Assembly: GCA_018673255.1 (NCBI GenBank)
Contig: JABHDC010000245.1
Location: forward strand, 62,001-126,000
DNA from: Gemmatimonadota bacterium
GTDB taxonomy: Bacteria > Latescibacterota > UBA2968 > UBA8231
DNA length: 64,000 nt
Direction: 5' to 3'
The notes under the pieces are model-generated. The model saw only the letters and a list, made by a program, of their open reading frames with translations, was not told where the DNA came from and did not search any database. How positions within the stretch are numbered: the first letter of the stretch is position 1; each line of letters opens with the position of its first letter. Made by a program: the position numbers and the translations under genes. Below are positions 1 to 9,622 of the stretch, piece by piece.

Positions 1-1
1 C

Positions 2-703
2 AAGGGTGTGTATCAGGCGTTGGACTTCCTCCACGCCAATACGAAATCGTTACTGGATTCGCAGTTGGCGGACGGCGAGTATGTTTCGGCGAAGGACAAG
101 AATGTCATCGTCCTGGGTGGCGGTGACACGGGCACAGATTGCGTGGCGACCTCATTGCGCCACGGCTGCAAGAGTCTGTTTCAGTTCGATATCATTCCCG
201 AGCCACCGGTCGAACGCTCACCAGGCAATCCGTGGCCGGAATGGCCCAAGGTGTACAAGCTCGACTACGGACAGGAAGAGGCGGCGGCCATCTTCGGTGA
301 TGATCCGCGCAAGTATCTGTTGAGCACGATGCGTTTTCTCGACGATGGCGCTGGCAACCTGACGGGCCTCGTCACTCAGCAGGTCGAATGGGTGAAGGCG
401 GATGACGGACGCCCCTTCCGCGAAGTGCCGGGAACTGAAAGAGAGTGGCCTGCTGAGTTGGTCCTGCTGTCCATGGGTTGGCTCGGCCCGCAGGACACGA
501 TCCCCGAACAACTCGGGTTGGAGCGGGATGCCCGTTCGAATGTGAAAGCGGACGAGACCGACTACGCCACGAGCATTCCCGGGGTTTTCGCGGCCGGTGA
601 TGTGCGTCGCGGCATGAGTCTGGTCGTGTGGGCCTTCAAGGAAGGTCGGGCCGTGGCCCGCGAGGTGGATCGTTTCCTGATGGGGGCGACGCAGCTGCCC
701 TGA
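2..703 (+). CDS. gltD: Glutamate synthase small (beta) subunit, 3' part
   Basis: The reading frame is open at the left edge, so only the last 233 residues are present. The family transfers electrons from NADPH through FAD to the large glutamate synthase subunit, which makes glutamate from glutamine and 2-oxoglutarate in the cytoplasm. Visible are a nucleotide-binding glycine motif ([13 protein letters not shown]), the [20 protein letters not shown] stretch characteristic of GltD, and the C-terminal FAD motif ([14 protein letters not shown]) followed by a helix of the type [15 protein letters not shown]. The large subunit gltA/gltB would be expected just upstream, outside the window. A stem-loop follows 30 bases after the stop. 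The family assignment is firm; the N-terminal Fe-S region cannot be examined. Confidence 0.95.
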   Translation, partial: KGVYQALDFLHANTKSLLDSQLADGEYVSAKDKNVIVLGGGDTGTDCVATSLRHGCKSLFQFDIIPEPPVERSPGNPWPEWPKVYKLDYGQEEAAAIFGDDPRKYLLSTMRFLDDGAGNLTGLVTQQVEWVKADDGRPFREVPGTEREWPAELVLLSMGWLGPQDTIPEQLGLERDARSNVKADETDYATSIPGVFAAGDVRRGMSLVVWAFKEGRAVAREVDRFLMGATQLP

Positions 704-732
704 TCCATCCACCAGGACTGATCAACAGCCAA

Positions 733-761
733 GGCCCTTGGATCGTGAGTATCCGAGGGCC
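733..761 (+). terminator. Rho-independent terminator after gltD
   Basis: An 11-bp stem (GGCCCTTGGAT paired with ATCCGAGGGCC, one G-U pair) closes a 7-base loop and is followed by the T-rich stretch ATTGTTGTAT. It lies 30 bases past the gltD stop and before the next gene, so it probably separates the two transcription units. Confidence 0.7.
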
Positions 762-805
762 ATTGTTGTATACGAACGCGCACGATACGAAAGGGTTCAC
801 ATCCT

Positions 806-1975
806 ATGAAAATTACCGACGTCCAGGCCTGCGTTGTGGGCCGCAACGAGCCACATTCCGGCGGCAGTGTCTGGACCTTTGTGCGGATCTATACCGACGA
901 GGGGATCACCGGCACGGGAGAGTGCAACTCGGCCGGGACCTTCACTTCGGGTTTTGCCACCAAGGAGACGGTGTTGACCCTGAAGAGTCTGCTGATCGGG
1001 GAAGATCCGAGTAATATTGGCCCACTCTACGAGACGATGCGGCGTCGTGGCCGATACGGTGGCGGCAGCAGTGCGCCTTTCACCTTTGCCCTGACAGGGA
1101 TCGAAAACGCTCTGTTCGACATCGTCGGCAAGGCGCTCGGTGTCCCTGTGTATAAACTGCTTGGTGGGCAGTTCCGGGATCGTATTCGCTTGTATGCCGA
1201 TTGCCATGCCGGTGAGACGAATGACCCGGCTGCGTACGCGGCCAAAGCACAGGAGGTGGTGGCCGAAGGTTACACGGCCGTGAAATTCGATGTCGATCAC
1301 AAGGCAGAGGCCAAGCTCGATCGTTATAACTGGACTGCTGGTGCGGCGGAGATGACCCACATCATCGATCTGATCGCGGCCACGCGCGAAGGCATCGGTT
1401 ACGACATTGATCTGGCCATCGACTGCCATGGTCAGTTCGATCTGCCCTCGGCGATCACGCTGGCCAAGGCGGTTGAGGATCTGCGATTGTTGTGGCTGGA
1501 AGAGCCCCTGCCGGCGGAGAACATCGATGCGCTGGCTCAGGTGCGGGCATCGACGAGCACCGTCATCTGTACAGGCGAGAATCACTACACGAGGTATGAC
1601 TTCCTCGAATTGCTGCGGCAGCAGGCGGTCGATGTGATCATGCCTGACCTGGCCAAGGCCGGCGGGATTCTCGAGGCCAAGCGCATCGCTGACCTGGCTG
1701 ATGTTCATTACATCCCTGTCGCTCCTCACAATGTATCCTCGCCCCTGGGCATGATGGCCGCCTGCCACGTATTGGCATCGATTCCCAACTTCCTCGTGCT
1801 TGAGTTCCACGGCCGTGATGTGGCATGGTGGGAGGATCTGTGCACGGGAGACAAGCCATTTATTGACGCCGGCTGGATGGAAGTGTCACAAGCACCCGGC
1901 ATTGGTGTTGAACTGGATGACGATGTTGCCCGGTCAATGCTGTGGGGGGGAGATACGTATTTCTCCGCGCCTTGA
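806..1975 (+). CDS. Enolase-superfamily (mandelate racemase/muconate lactonizing) enzyme, sugar-acid dehydratase type
   Basis: This 389-residue protein has the two-domain enolase-superfamily layout: an N-terminal capping domain beginning [12 protein letters not shown] and a C-terminal barrel. Metal ligands and catalytic residues are visible in order: an Asp followed by His (AIDCHGQ), Glu in WLEEPLP, Glu in CTGEN, Asp in [10 protein letters not shown] and a catalytic His in [11 protein letters not shown], then a late Glu in LEFHGRD. The DxH plus PHN pattern is that of the mannonate/galactonate dehydratase branch, which removes water from a sugar acid to give a 2-keto-3-deoxy acid. The exact substrate cannot be read from the sequence. 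It stands alone between a terminator and the efflux operon; no strong Shine-Dalgarno lies before the ATG. Two more superfamily members lie at 21685 and 51823. Confidence 0.88.
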   Translation: MKITDVQACVVGRNEPHSGGSVWTFVRIYTDEGITGTGECNSAGTFTSGFATKETVLTLKSLLIGEDPSNIGPLYETMRRRGRYGGGSSAPFTFALTGIENALFDIVGKALGVPVYKLLGGQFRDRIRLYADCHAGETNDPAAYAAKAQEVVAEGYTAVKFDVDHKAEAKLDRYNWTAGAAEMTHIIDLIAATREGIGYDIDLAIDCHGQFDLPSAITLAKAVEDLRLLWLEEPLPAENIDALAQVRASTSTVICTGENHYTRYDFLELLRQQAVDVIMPDLAKAGGILEAKRIADLADVHYIPVAPHNVSSPLGMMAACHVLASIPNFLVLEFHGRDVAWWEDLCTGDKPFIDAGWMEVSQAPGIGVELDDDVARSMLWGGDTYFSAP

Positions 1976-2074
1976 GTGGCACGTTCTGGTCCGAGTCGCC
2001 CGGGTCGACTGATCGGTGGATGCCGATCTTCGAGATCAGGAGAACTAAACAGGGTTTACCGCGTCTACACCGAT

Positions 2075-2091
2075 GGTTGACACTGTCCACC
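2075..2091. promoter_or_regulatory. Candidate TetR-family operator
   Basis: GGTTGACA-C-TGTCCACC is a 17-bp inverted repeat whose 8-bp arms match at seven of eight positions. It covers the -35 hexamer, the usual position for a TetR-type autorepressor site, and a partial direct copy of its left part (GGTTAACATCGTTCAC) starts at 2098. A repressor bound here would block the whole operon. Confidence 0.5.
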
Positions 2092-2106
2092 TCCCACGGT
2101 TAACAT
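2077..2106 (+). promoter_or_regulatory. Promoter of the TetR/RND operon
   Basis: A consensus -35 TTGACA (2077-2082) is followed after 18 bases by TAACAT (2101-2106), a 4-of-6 match to TATAAT. Transcription would start at about 2113-2114, that is at the ATG of the regulator, and no Shine-Dalgarno is present. A leaderless transcript is therefore likely. This is inference from spacing only. Confidence 0.5.
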
Positions 2107-2113
2107 CGTTCAC

Positions 2114-2755
2114 ATGGATCGACGTGATATTTTCAACCGGGCCTGTGAGCTGTATGTCACCGGTGGAGCTGAGGCGCTGTCCATGCGCCGGCTGGCCAGC
2201 GACCTGGGGGTCACGGCACCGGCCCTCTATCGGCACTATGCCTCCAAGGAGCAGTTGCTGCTGGATGTGGTGATGGAGGCTTTCCACCGTTTTTCCTCCT
2301 ACCTCACCAAGGCGCTGGAGGGCAGCACACCGGCCGAGCGACTCTACCTGTCGGGCGAGGGGCACCTCAACTTCGCTCTGCAGCACCCCATGCTCTACGA
2401 GATGCTCTACATCCCCGCCCATGCGCTGGGGTTGGAGTCCTATCCCGAACAACTGACGTCACGGGTGACGAGTCTCTCCCAGTTCTACGCTGATCGAGTC
2501 CGTGAATGCATGGAGGCGGGTCTGCTCACAATGCAGGATCCGTGTGAAGTATCCTTCACCCTGTGGGGTCACGCCCACGGCATGGTGTCCATCTACCTGA
2601 GAGGTTGTCATCCCATGGAAGAGGAGCAGTTCCGCGCCGCCTACTGGGCCTCCTGCCGACGTGTCATGCAGGGCATCGCGACCGAGGCCTATACGACGGC
2701 GATGAATGAAATTGTCGCACAGACTTCTGTGGTGGCCCCGGCGGTGTCTCCATGA
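2114..2755 (+). CDS. TetR/AcrR-family transcriptional regulator
   Basis: A 213-residue protein with an N-terminal TetR helix-turn-helix (residues about 5-50, including GAEALSMRRLASDLGV and PALYRHYASKEQLL) and a helical ligand-binding C-terminal domain. Family members repress efflux genes until a toxic ligand binds. Its stop overlaps the ATG of the TolC-like gene by four bases (ATGA), so regulator and pump are one transcription unit, and the repressor would control itself as well as the pump. The start is chosen at the first ATG, close behind a promoter; the absence of a ribosome-binding site fits a leaderless message. The inducer is unknown. Confidence 0.9.
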   Translation: MDRRDIFNRACELYVTGGAEALSMRRLASDLGVTAPALYRHYASKEQLLLDVVMEAFHRFSSYLTKALEGSTPAERLYLSGEGHLNFALQHPMLYEMLYIPAHALGLESYPEQLTSRVTSLSQFYADRVRECMEAGLLTMQDPCEVSFTLWGHAHGMVSIYLRGCHPMEEEQFRAAYWASCRRVMQGIATEAYTTAMNEIVAQTSVVAPAVSP

Positions 2756-4206
2756 GGGATCTCAAACTGGGTGTGAGTATCTCGGCCCTCCTTCTCGGCG
2801 CGCTGGTGCTCCCCATGGCGGCCACAGCTGAAGGGGAGGCGTCAGGTGACCCGACGCCAGTCGATCCTTCACAGGAACTCATCCTCAGTGTGGATGACGC
2901 CGTCCGGCTGGCTCTGGAAAGCAGCCGGGATTTGCGTGATGCGCAGCTGGCGATGGAGCAGGCCGATGAACAGGTCGCCGAGGTCTGGGGTCGCGTCTTC
3001 CCCCAGATAGACTTCAACGCCAGCTACGTTCGCAATATCTCCCCTGCAGTCTCCTTTGTGCCGGCACGGGTCTTTGACCCCACCGCCCCGGAGGGGGAGT
3101 TCATCTCACTGCAATTCGGTGCTGACAACTCCTGGCAGAGCTCGATCAGCGTCGAGCAGCCCCTCTTTGATCCGGCCTTGCTGGTGGGACTGGGTGCGGC
3201 ACAACGCTTCCGGCAGATGCAGGCTGAACTGGTGCGAGGGCGTGCTCAACAGGTGGCCGTGCGGGTTCGCCTGATCTGCTACGATCTGCTGCTGCGGGCC
3301 GAGGAGGTCCGTCTGACACAGCGCTCGCTGGAACGCGTGCACCAGGCCCTGGCCGAGACCGAGGCGCGCCGGCGTGCCGGCATGGCAACCGACTACGACG
3401 TGTTACGTCTGCAGGTCGAACTGGCCAATCTTGAACCGAATCTGCTGCGGGCACGCAACGACCTGTCCGCCGCCCGTCGGCAACTGGCCGTCGAACTGGC
3501 CGTGGGTGATCCGAAGCGCCTCACCCTGAAACCCTCGCTGGATCTGGGTGATACGACGTGGACGATACCGGCCATCCTGGTGAGTGAAGACTCGACTCGT
3601 GCCCTCATTCAGGCAGCCAAACGCCAGCGCTCCGATCTGCGGCAGGTGCAGGATCTGATCGACCTGCGCCACACCGAGGTGAAGCTTCAGAAGGTCGAAT
3701 ACCTGCCAACGGTCTCCCTCTTCGGCAGTTGGGATGTGCAAGCGCAGCAAAATGGATCACCCAACTTCTTTGGTGACAGCCGCTCCCGGGCCACCAGTAA
3801 GCTGGCTGGCGTGCGCCTCAACCTGCCCATCTTCACCGGGCTCCAGCGGAATGCCCGCATCGATCAACGCCAGGCCGTTCTGCGGCAGGCCCGGACCCAG
3901 GCGCAGCTGATGCAGGATCAGGCAGCGGCACAGGTGCGCGACCTGCTGGCTCGACACACCGAAAATGCAGCTCGTGTGCAGGCACAACGTCTGGCCATCG
4001 GCCAGGCCGAACTCGGTTTCCAGATCACCCTTGCCCGCTACCGGCGTGGCGTCGGATCTCAACTGGAGATTACCGATGCCGAGGTGGCCCTGCGACAGAG
4101 CGAATTCAATCACGCCCAGGCTGCCCACGATCTGATGGCAATCCAGACCCAACTCGAGCTGGCGCTCGGACGCGTGACACCCGTCGATGACGAGATGGAG
4201 AGATGA
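2752..4206 (+). CDS. TolC-family outer-membrane efflux protein
   Basis: A 484-residue precursor with a signal peptide (MRDLKLGVSISALLLGALVL..., cleavage probably near ATAEG) and two outer-membrane-efflux repeats rich in Gln, Ala and Arg coiled-coil helices. The segment LILSVDDAVRLALESSRDLR is the typical start of repeat one, and RYRRGVGSQLEITDAEVAL is the hallmark near the end of repeat two. Trimers form the channel through which the RND pump exports its substrate. Position, size and 4-nt overlaps with both neighbours place it in a complete tripartite system. Confidence 0.92.
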   Translation: MRDLKLGVSISALLLGALVLPMAATAEGEASGDPTPVDPSQELILSVDDAVRLALESSRDLRDAQLAMEQADEQVAEVWGRVFPQIDFNASYVRNISPAVSFVPARVFDPTAPEGEFISLQFGADNSWQSSISVEQPLFDPALLVGLGAAQRFRQMQAELVRGRAQQVAVRVRLICYDLLLRAEEVRLTQRSLERVHQALAETEARRRAGMATDYDVLRLQVELANLEPNLLRARNDLSAARRQLAVELAVGDPKRLTLKPSLDLGDTTWTIPAILVSEDSTRALIQAAKRQRSDLRQVQDLIDLRHTEVKLQKVEYLPTVSLFGSWDVQAQQNGSPNFFGDSRSRATSKLAGVRLNLPIFTGLQRNARIDQRQAVLRQARTQAQLMQDQAAAQVRDLLARHTENAARVQAQRLAIGQAELGFQITLARYRRGVGSQLEITDAEVALRQSEFNHAQAAHDLMAIQTQLELALGRVTPVDDEMER

Positions 4207-5297
4207 AGATGTCCCGATACCTGACCCCGCAACGCCTGTTCACCCTCGGGGCCCTCGTGGTGGCCATCGGCGCCACGGGTTGTGGCGAAGATGCGGACGC
4301 CGTCGACACGTCGCCGCCGGATGGCGCGGACAGCCGCCGAATCATCAATGTCCGTGTCGAGCGTCTGGCCTCACGTCCATTCACAGATGTGATCCGTCTG
4401 ACGGGGACCGTCATCGCCGATCGATCCGTTATCGTTGCCGCCGAAGAGGGGGGCAAGGTGGCGGAGGTCATCATCGACAAGGGGCAGTTCGTGCGCGCCG
4501 GGCAGCCGATCGCTCAACTGGACGATGAACTGCTGCGGGCGCAACGGGACGAGGCGCAGGCGAGCCTGAGTCTGGCGTACCAGTTGTGGGAGAGAACGCG
4601 CCGGCTCTTTGACGAAGATGGCATTGGCACCGAGAACGAGTATCTGCAGGCCCGCTTCACCTGCGACCAGGCACGAGCTCGCCTGCAGCTGATCGAGGCC
4701 CGCCTGGCCCGCACGAAGATCCGGGCCCCCTTCGATGGCGTACTTGATGCCCGCCATGTTGAGGTGGGATCCATCGTGGCCCCCGGTACGCCGATTGCCA
4801 CACTCGTGGATCTGTCGCCACTGAAGGTGACTGCCGGGGTCCCCGAACGGTATGCGGCTGATGTGGAAGCTGGCGCGCAGGCGAAGGTCATCTTTCCCGC
4901 CCTGGCTGACACGAGTGATGCAATCGTCGAATTCGTCGGGGCTGCCGTGCACCCGGGCAATCGCACCTTCCCCGTTGAACTCTCACTACAGTCGGCCACC
5001 CGGAGCGTGAAGCCGGAGATGGTCGTTGACGTGGTCCTGGAACGTCACCATCTGGAGAACGTCGTCGTTGTGCCGCGTCAGGCACTGGTGCGCACCGAAG
5101 ATGGGTTCTGCGCCTTCGTCGCCGTGATGGCGGAGGGCGAGGAAGCGGTGGCTGAGGTTCGCAATCTGACCCTGGGTGCTTCGGCCAACGACCAGGTTGT
5201 GATCCTGTCCGGCCTGTCGTCCGATGATCGGCTCGTCGTACTCGGCCAGACTCAGATCGCTGATGGAGACCGATTGCGGATCGTGAGCGCCCGATGA
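4203..5297 (+). CDS. RND efflux periplasmic adaptor (membrane fusion protein), lipoprotein
   Basis: A 364-residue protein starting MKMSRYLTPQRLF with a hydrophobic signal and a probable lipobox ending ATGC (near residue 24), so it is likely anchored to the inner membrane by lipid. It has the HlyD/AcrA order: barrel-sandwich half (VIVAAEEGGKVAEVIIDKGQ), helical hairpin (LLRAQRDEAQASLSLAYQLW), second barrel-sandwich half (TKIRAPFDGVLDARHVEVGS), beta-barrel and membrane-proximal domain. It connects the RND pump to the TolC-like channel. Its start overlaps the TolC stop and its stop overlaps the RND start, both as ATGA. Confidence 0.92.
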   Translation: MKMSRYLTPQRLFTLGALVVAIGATGCGEDADAVDTSPPDGADSRRIINVRVERLASRPFTDVIRLTGTVIADRSVIVAAEEGGKVAEVIIDKGQFVRAGQPIAQLDDELLRAQRDEAQASLSLAYQLWERTRRLFDEDGIGTENEYLQARFTCDQARARLQLIEARLARTKIRAPFDGVLDARHVEVGSIVAPGTPIATLVDLSPLKVTAGVPERYAADVEAGAQAKVIFPALADTSDAIVEFVGAAVHPGNRTFPVELSLQSATRSVKPEMVVDVVLERHHLENVVVVPRQALVRTEDGFCAFVAVMAEGEEAVAEVRNLTLGASANDQVVILSGLSSDDRLVVLGQTQIADGDRLRIVSAR

Positions 5298-8200
5298 ACG
5301 AACGCACTGACAGGTCGACGAATGGGGACGGTACATCTCGTGTGCCGGACGATGTCGATGACTACAAGGAATTGGGGATTACCTCCTGGGCCGTAAATCA
5401 CGGGACGGCGGTCCTCATCCTTTTCTTCATCATCATGCTGGCCGGGACCCTGGCCTATCGATCCATCCCGAAGGAATCCTTTCCCGAGATCGAAGTACCC
5501 ATGATCGCGGTGAATACGATCTATCCGGGTGTGTCGCCGCGTGACATCGAGTCCCTCGTCACCCGTATTCTGGAACAAGAGTTGAATACGGTGCCAGATC
5601 TCGAAGAGCTGACCTCCACGTCCGTGGAGGGTTACTCGAGTATCGTCGCCGAATTCTCCACGGCTGTCGACATGGAAGACGCGCTGGAGCGGGTGCGGGA
5701 GAAGGTGGATCTGGCCAAACCGGATCTGCCCGCCGATGCCGAAGAGCCGGCGATCTACGAGTTCGATTTCCAGGAAGTCCCCATCATGCAGGTGAACCTG
5801 TCCGGTGAATACGGACTGGTCCGCCTCAAGGAACTGGGAGAAGAGCTGGAGGATCGACTCGAACAGATTCCTACGGTGCTGCGCGTCGATCTGCGCGGTG
5901 GTCGTGAACGGGAAGTGAAAGTCGACGTCTCGCTGCCCCGTCTGCAGTACTACGGCCTGTCACTGGATGACGTGGTCGACGCGGTGCGGGATGAGAATGT
6001 CAATATCCCTGGTGGCTCCATCGATGTGGGGCAGGTGAAGTTCCTCGTCCGAGTCGATGGCGAGCTCGATGATCCGTTGCAGATTCAGGATCTGGTGGTG
6101 GCCACCCGCGATCGACGCCCGATCTATGTGCGCGACGTGGCCACAGTCGACTTTGGCTTTGCTGAGCGCGAGAGCTTCGCGCGACTCGATCAACGCACCG
6201 TTGTGACGCTGGATATCGTGAAGCGGTCGGGCGAGAACATCATCGAGACGGCCAACGAAGTGCGCCGGGTCATCGACGAGATGCAGCCCCTGCTGCCACC
6301 GACGACGGTTGTGAAGATCACCTCCGATATGTCGAAGGACATTCGCATGATGGTCAGCAGTCTGGAGAACAACATCGTCTCCGGTCTGGTCCTCATCGTC
6401 GGCGTACTGCTCTTCTTTCTCGGCCTGCGCACATCCTTCTTCGTGGGTATCGCCATTCCCACCTCGATGCTGCTCTCCTTTCTCGTGCTGGCTGTGCTCG
6501 GTGTGACGATGAACATGGTCGTCCTGTTCTCACTCATCCTGGCCCTGGGGATGCTCGTCGACAATGCCATCGTTGTCGTGGAGAACACCTATCGCTATGT
6601 CGAGGAGGGCTGGGATCGGGCCACGGCGGCCCGCAAGGCGACAGGGGAAGTTGCCGTGCCCGTCATCGCGGCGACGGCCACGACATTGGCCGCCTTCGGT
6701 CCCATGCTCATGTGGCCGGGGATCATCGGTGAGTTCATGAGTTATCTGCCACTGACGCTCATTGTGACCCTGTCCAGTTCGCTCTTCGTGGCCCTTGTCA
6801 TCGTACCGGTCCTGTGTGCCCGTTACCTGCGCCTGGAGGGTGAACCGGCGCCACCCATGCCGAAACGTGGCCGCATCGTCGCACTCATCGGTGCCGCTCT
6901 GTTACTGCTGATTCTGGCCAGTTCGAGTCCATTGACCATGGGCCTGCTGGTGGCGACGGGCTTGATCCTCTACCTGATCCACAACTTCGTGCTCGGCGGT
7001 GTGGCGGCTCGTTTCCAGGATCAGGGCCTGCCCTGGATCACCGATCGATACGAGGTCGTACTCGAATGGTCCCTGCGTCATCGTCCCACGACGGTGATCG
7101 GAACCTTCGCCATTCTCGTGGTGACGATCATCGCCTTTGGTCAGTTCAATCACGGCATCGAGTTGTTCCCGGAGGATATTCCGCCACGTCAGGTCTGGGT
7201 CGATGTGGAGACGCCGATCGGTACCCGCGTGGAATTCACCGATGAGATCGTCCGCGAAATGGAAGCGCAGACACTCGGCATCGAGGGGTACTCAGATGCT
7301 GAGTCGTCGGTGGCCACCGTGGGTGGCGGTGGTGGAAATATGTTGATGGGTGGGGCGTCCGGTCCGAACCGGGGCCGCGTGATGGTGAGCTTCATCGACT
7401 ACCAGGACCGAACCTTCGACAGCTTCAAGACCCTGGCGCGCATGCAGGAAGTGATTGGCCGCCGCATTGCCGGCGCCCAGATCTCGGTAGACAAACCTCA
7501 GGAAGGGCCGCCCTCGGGTCCGCCGGTCAATATCGAGATCGTGGGTGAAGATTCCGAAGTGCTCAAGCAGCTGTCCGATCGAGTGCTGCAGATTCTCCGC
7601 AATGCGCCGGTCTACGCGCAGCTCACTGGTCTGGAGAGCAATCTGGATGAGGCACGCCCGGAGTTGTCGGTCTCCGTTGATCGAGAGCGAGCTGTCATGT
7701 ACGGGCTGTCCACATCGAAGGTGGCAGGCGCCGTGCGCACCGCAGTACAGGGAACCGAAGCGACACAGTATCGCACAGGCAATGACGAGTACGACGTCAT
7801 CGTCCGTCTCGCCGAGCCCTGGCGCCAGGATCTGGAATCGCTACGGGATCTCACGGTCAACAACGAAGCCGGTGAACAGATTCCACTGGTCTCGGTTGCA
7901 GACTGGCACGTAGGGGAAGGCCTGGGATCGATCCGCCGCAAAGACATGGACCGCGTGGCCACGATCGCCTCGGAGGTCAAGGCGGGCATCAATACCAATG
8001 CGGCCCTGGCCGATGTGAAACTGACACTGGCCAGTTTCGTCACCGACGAGTTACCCCCTGGCTACACCGTCCGGTACACGGGTCAGTCTGAAGACCAGGC
8101 GGAGACGGAGGCATTTCTCACGCGGGCCTTCCTGGCGGCGCTTGCTTTCATCGCCTTCATCCTGGTGACCCAGTTCAATTCGGTGATCAAACCCGTCATC

Positions 8201-8746
8201 ATCCTCACGTCGGTGATTCTGTCGATTGCGGGTGTCCTGCTCGGACTGATGCTTTTCGAGATGCCCTTCGGTATCATCATGACCGGTGTGGGGATCATCT
8301 CGCTGGCAGGAATCGTCGTCAACAATGCGATCGTCCTCATCGACTATATCGATGTCCTGCGCCGGCGCGATGGCCTGGGCCGCCACGAAGCACTCGTGCG
8401 TGGTGGACGTACCCGTCTGCGGCCGGTGATCCTGACGGCCGTGACCACGGCGCTAGGGCTGGTGCCATTGGCCATCGGTCTCAACTTCGACTTCTTCGGC
8501 CTCTATGGCTCTCTCGACCCGGATCTGTTCTGGGGAGGTGAGGATGCGGCGTGGTGGGGGCCGATGGCGGTCGCGGTCATCGCGGGGATCATCTTTGCCA
8601 CCTTCCTCACCCTGATCCTGGTGCCGGTTCTGTATTCACTCACCGAGGATTTCGCCAACTTCCTGCAGCGGCTCTTCGTCGGCCAGGAGCCAGCAGAGGT
8701 TGCTGCACCCAAGACCCAGCCCAGCGGCGAACCGGTCGCGTCCTGA
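5294..8746 (+). CDS. RND (AcrB/MexB-type) efflux transporter
   Basis: This 1150-residue inner-membrane transporter has the duplicated RND plan: TM1 near residue 35, a large periplasmic loop, a block of membrane segments, then the same again. It uses the proton gradient to export substrates through the adaptor and TolC-like partners. The TM4 proton-relay motif reads LALGMLVDNAIVVVEN; one Asp is present and the second acidic position of AcrB (DD) is Asn, a common variant. The second half carries GIVVNNAIVLIDYIDVLR. Sequence between the TM blocks (near residue 530, LLLLILASSSPLTMGLLVAT) contains an additional hydrophobic stretch, which partly explains the length above the usual 1030-1050. The substrate class cannot be assigned; drug-type rather than metal-type is favoured. 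Confidence 0.93.
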   Translation: MNERTDRSTNGDGTSRVPDDVDDYKELGITSWAVNHGTAVLILFFIIMLAGTLAYRSIPKESFPEIEVPMIAVNTIYPGVSPRDIESLVTRILEQELNTVPDLEELTSTSVEGYSSIVAEFSTAVDMEDALERVREKVDLAKPDLPADAEEPAIYEFDFQEVPIMQVNLSGEYGLVRLKELGEELEDRLEQIPTVLRVDLRGGREREVKVDVSLPRLQYYGLSLDDVVDAVRDENVNIPGGSIDVGQVKFLVRVDGELDDPLQIQDLVVATRDRRPIYVRDVATVDFGFAERESFARLDQRTVVTLDIVKRSGENIIETANEVRRVIDEMQPLLPPTTVVKITSDMSKDIRMMVSSLENNIVSGLVLIVGVLLFFLGLRTSFFVGIAIPTSMLLSFLVLAVLGVTMNMVVLFSLILALGMLVDNAIVVVENTYRYVEEGWDRATAARKATGEVAVPVIAATATTLAAFGPMLMWPGIIGEFMSYLPLTLIVTLSSSLFVALVIVPVLCARYLRLEGEPAPPMPKRGRIVALIGAALLLLILASSSPLTMGLLVATGLILYLIHNFVLGGVAARFQDQGLPWITDRYEVVLEWSLRHRPTTVIGTFAILVVTIIAFGQFNHGIELFPEDIPPRQVWVDVETPIGTRVEFTDEIVREMEAQTLGIEGYSDAESSVATVGGGGGNMLMGGASGPNRGRVMVSFIDYQDRTFDSFKTLARMQEVIGRRIAGAQISVDKPQEGPPSGPPVNIEIVGEDSEVLKQLSDRVLQILRNAPVYAQLTGLESNLDEARPELSVSVDRERAVMYGLSTSKVAGAVRTAVQGTEATQYRTGNDEYDVIVRLAEPWRQDLESLRDLTVNNEAGEQIPLVSVADWHVGEGLGSIRRKDMDRVATIASEVKAGINTNAALADVKLTLASFVTDELPPGYTVRYTGQSEDQAETEAFLTRAFLAALAFIAFILVTQFNSVIKPVIILTSVILSIAGVLLGLMLFEMPFGIIMTGVGIISLAGIVVNNAIVLIDYIDVLRRRDGLGRHEALVRGGRTRLRPVILTAVTTALGLVPLAIGLNFDFFGLYGSLDPDLFWGGEDAAWWGPMAVAVIAGIIFATFLTLILVPVLYSLTEDFANFLQRLFVGQEPAEVAAPKTQPSGEPVAS

Positions 8747-8776
8747 CCGGAGCACGACTGCCGCCTGACCGGTGAC

Positions 8777-9622
8777 CTACAGTCTCAACAACTCCAGCGC
8801 GTCGCGCTCGATGACGGCCCCGATCCGGGCCTCATCGAGCCGCGGCAGCGCCGTGCCATCCAGCATCTGATTCAGCCCAACCAATCCCTCGATGGAAGCA
8901 TCGACGGTGGTGAAGGGGTAGTCCGTCCCGAACAGCACCTTGTCCCACACGCCATACTCCTGCACCAGCATGAGGCTCTGATACAACTGGAAGGGCCGAT
9001 AGTGGAGGGCGGACAGGTCCGTGTAGACGTGTGGATGTTTGCGCACGACGACGACACACTCGCCTTCATAGGGGTGGCCAATGTGTGCCATGATGATGCG
9101 AACATCGGGGAAGCGGGTCGCCACCGGATCCAGATGTCGCGGCAAGGTGCAGTCCAACGGCGCCTGGGCGACGAAGGTCGTGCCCGTGTGCAAGAGCACG
9201 GGCAGCTGATGTTGCGTGGCATATTCCCAGAGTGGATCGAGGCGCTCGTCATGGGGATAGAATCCGGCATACATGGACAGCAGCTTGATGCCGCGCATAC
9301 CGAGCTCCTGGTGCCCGAATGCCATCTCCTCCTCCCAGCCGTCCTGGGTGGGGTCGACGGAGAGGAAGCCGATCAGCCGATCCGGGTCCTGGGCGACGTA
9401 GTTGGCAACGTACGCATCATCTACCCACAACCCTGACAATTTCGCCTTGCCACCGAAGACGATGGTGCGATCCGCCTTGTCACCACCCGAGGCGCGATAG
9501 GCGTCCAGTGTCACACTCAGGTCGAATTCGGTGCCCCCTTTGGCCCGCGCCGCCTGCTGGCGGAAGTCGTCGTTGAAGTGTCGCGGATACTCCCAGGCAT
9601 GGCTGTGTACGTCGATGATCAC
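8777..9622 (-). CDS. Amidohydrolase family 2 (metal-dependent hydrolase)
   Basis: A 281-residue TIM-barrel hydrolase of the amidohydrolase-2 (ACMSD-like) group. Metal and catalytic residues are visible: HxH in IIDVHSHAWEYPR, His in VLLHTGTTF, His in IIMAHIGHP, and Asp in VLFGTDYPFTT. Such enzymes hydrolyse or decarboxylate small cyclic acids; the substrate is unknown. It is the last gene of the minus-strand operon that starts at 17150: its ATG overlaps the stop of the DUF4340-like gene by four bases. The coupling to an ABC exporter operon is unexpected for a catabolic enzyme. Confidence 0.88.
   Translation of the reverse strand: MIIDVHSHAWEYPRHFNDDFRQQAARAKGGTEFDLSVTLDAYRASGGDKADRTIVFGGKAKLSGLWVDDAYVANYVAQDPDRLIGFLSVDPTQDGWEEEMAFGHQELGMRGIKLLSMYAGFYPHDERLDPLWEYATQHQLPVLLHTGTTFVAQAPLDCTLPRHLDPVATRFPDVRIIMAHIGHPYEGECVVVVRKHPHVYTDLSALHYRPFQLYQSLMLVQEYGVWDKVLFGTDYPFTTVDASIEGLVGLNQMLDGTALPRLDEARIGAVIERDALELLRL

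Larger units (their letters stand above)
1976..2113. other. Intergenic region before the efflux operon
   Basis: It holds a weak 6-bp stem-loop (GATCGG at 2011-2016 with CCGATC at 2023-2028) that could end the upstream gene, and then the promoter and operator of the tetR-like gene listed separately. Confidence 0.4.
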
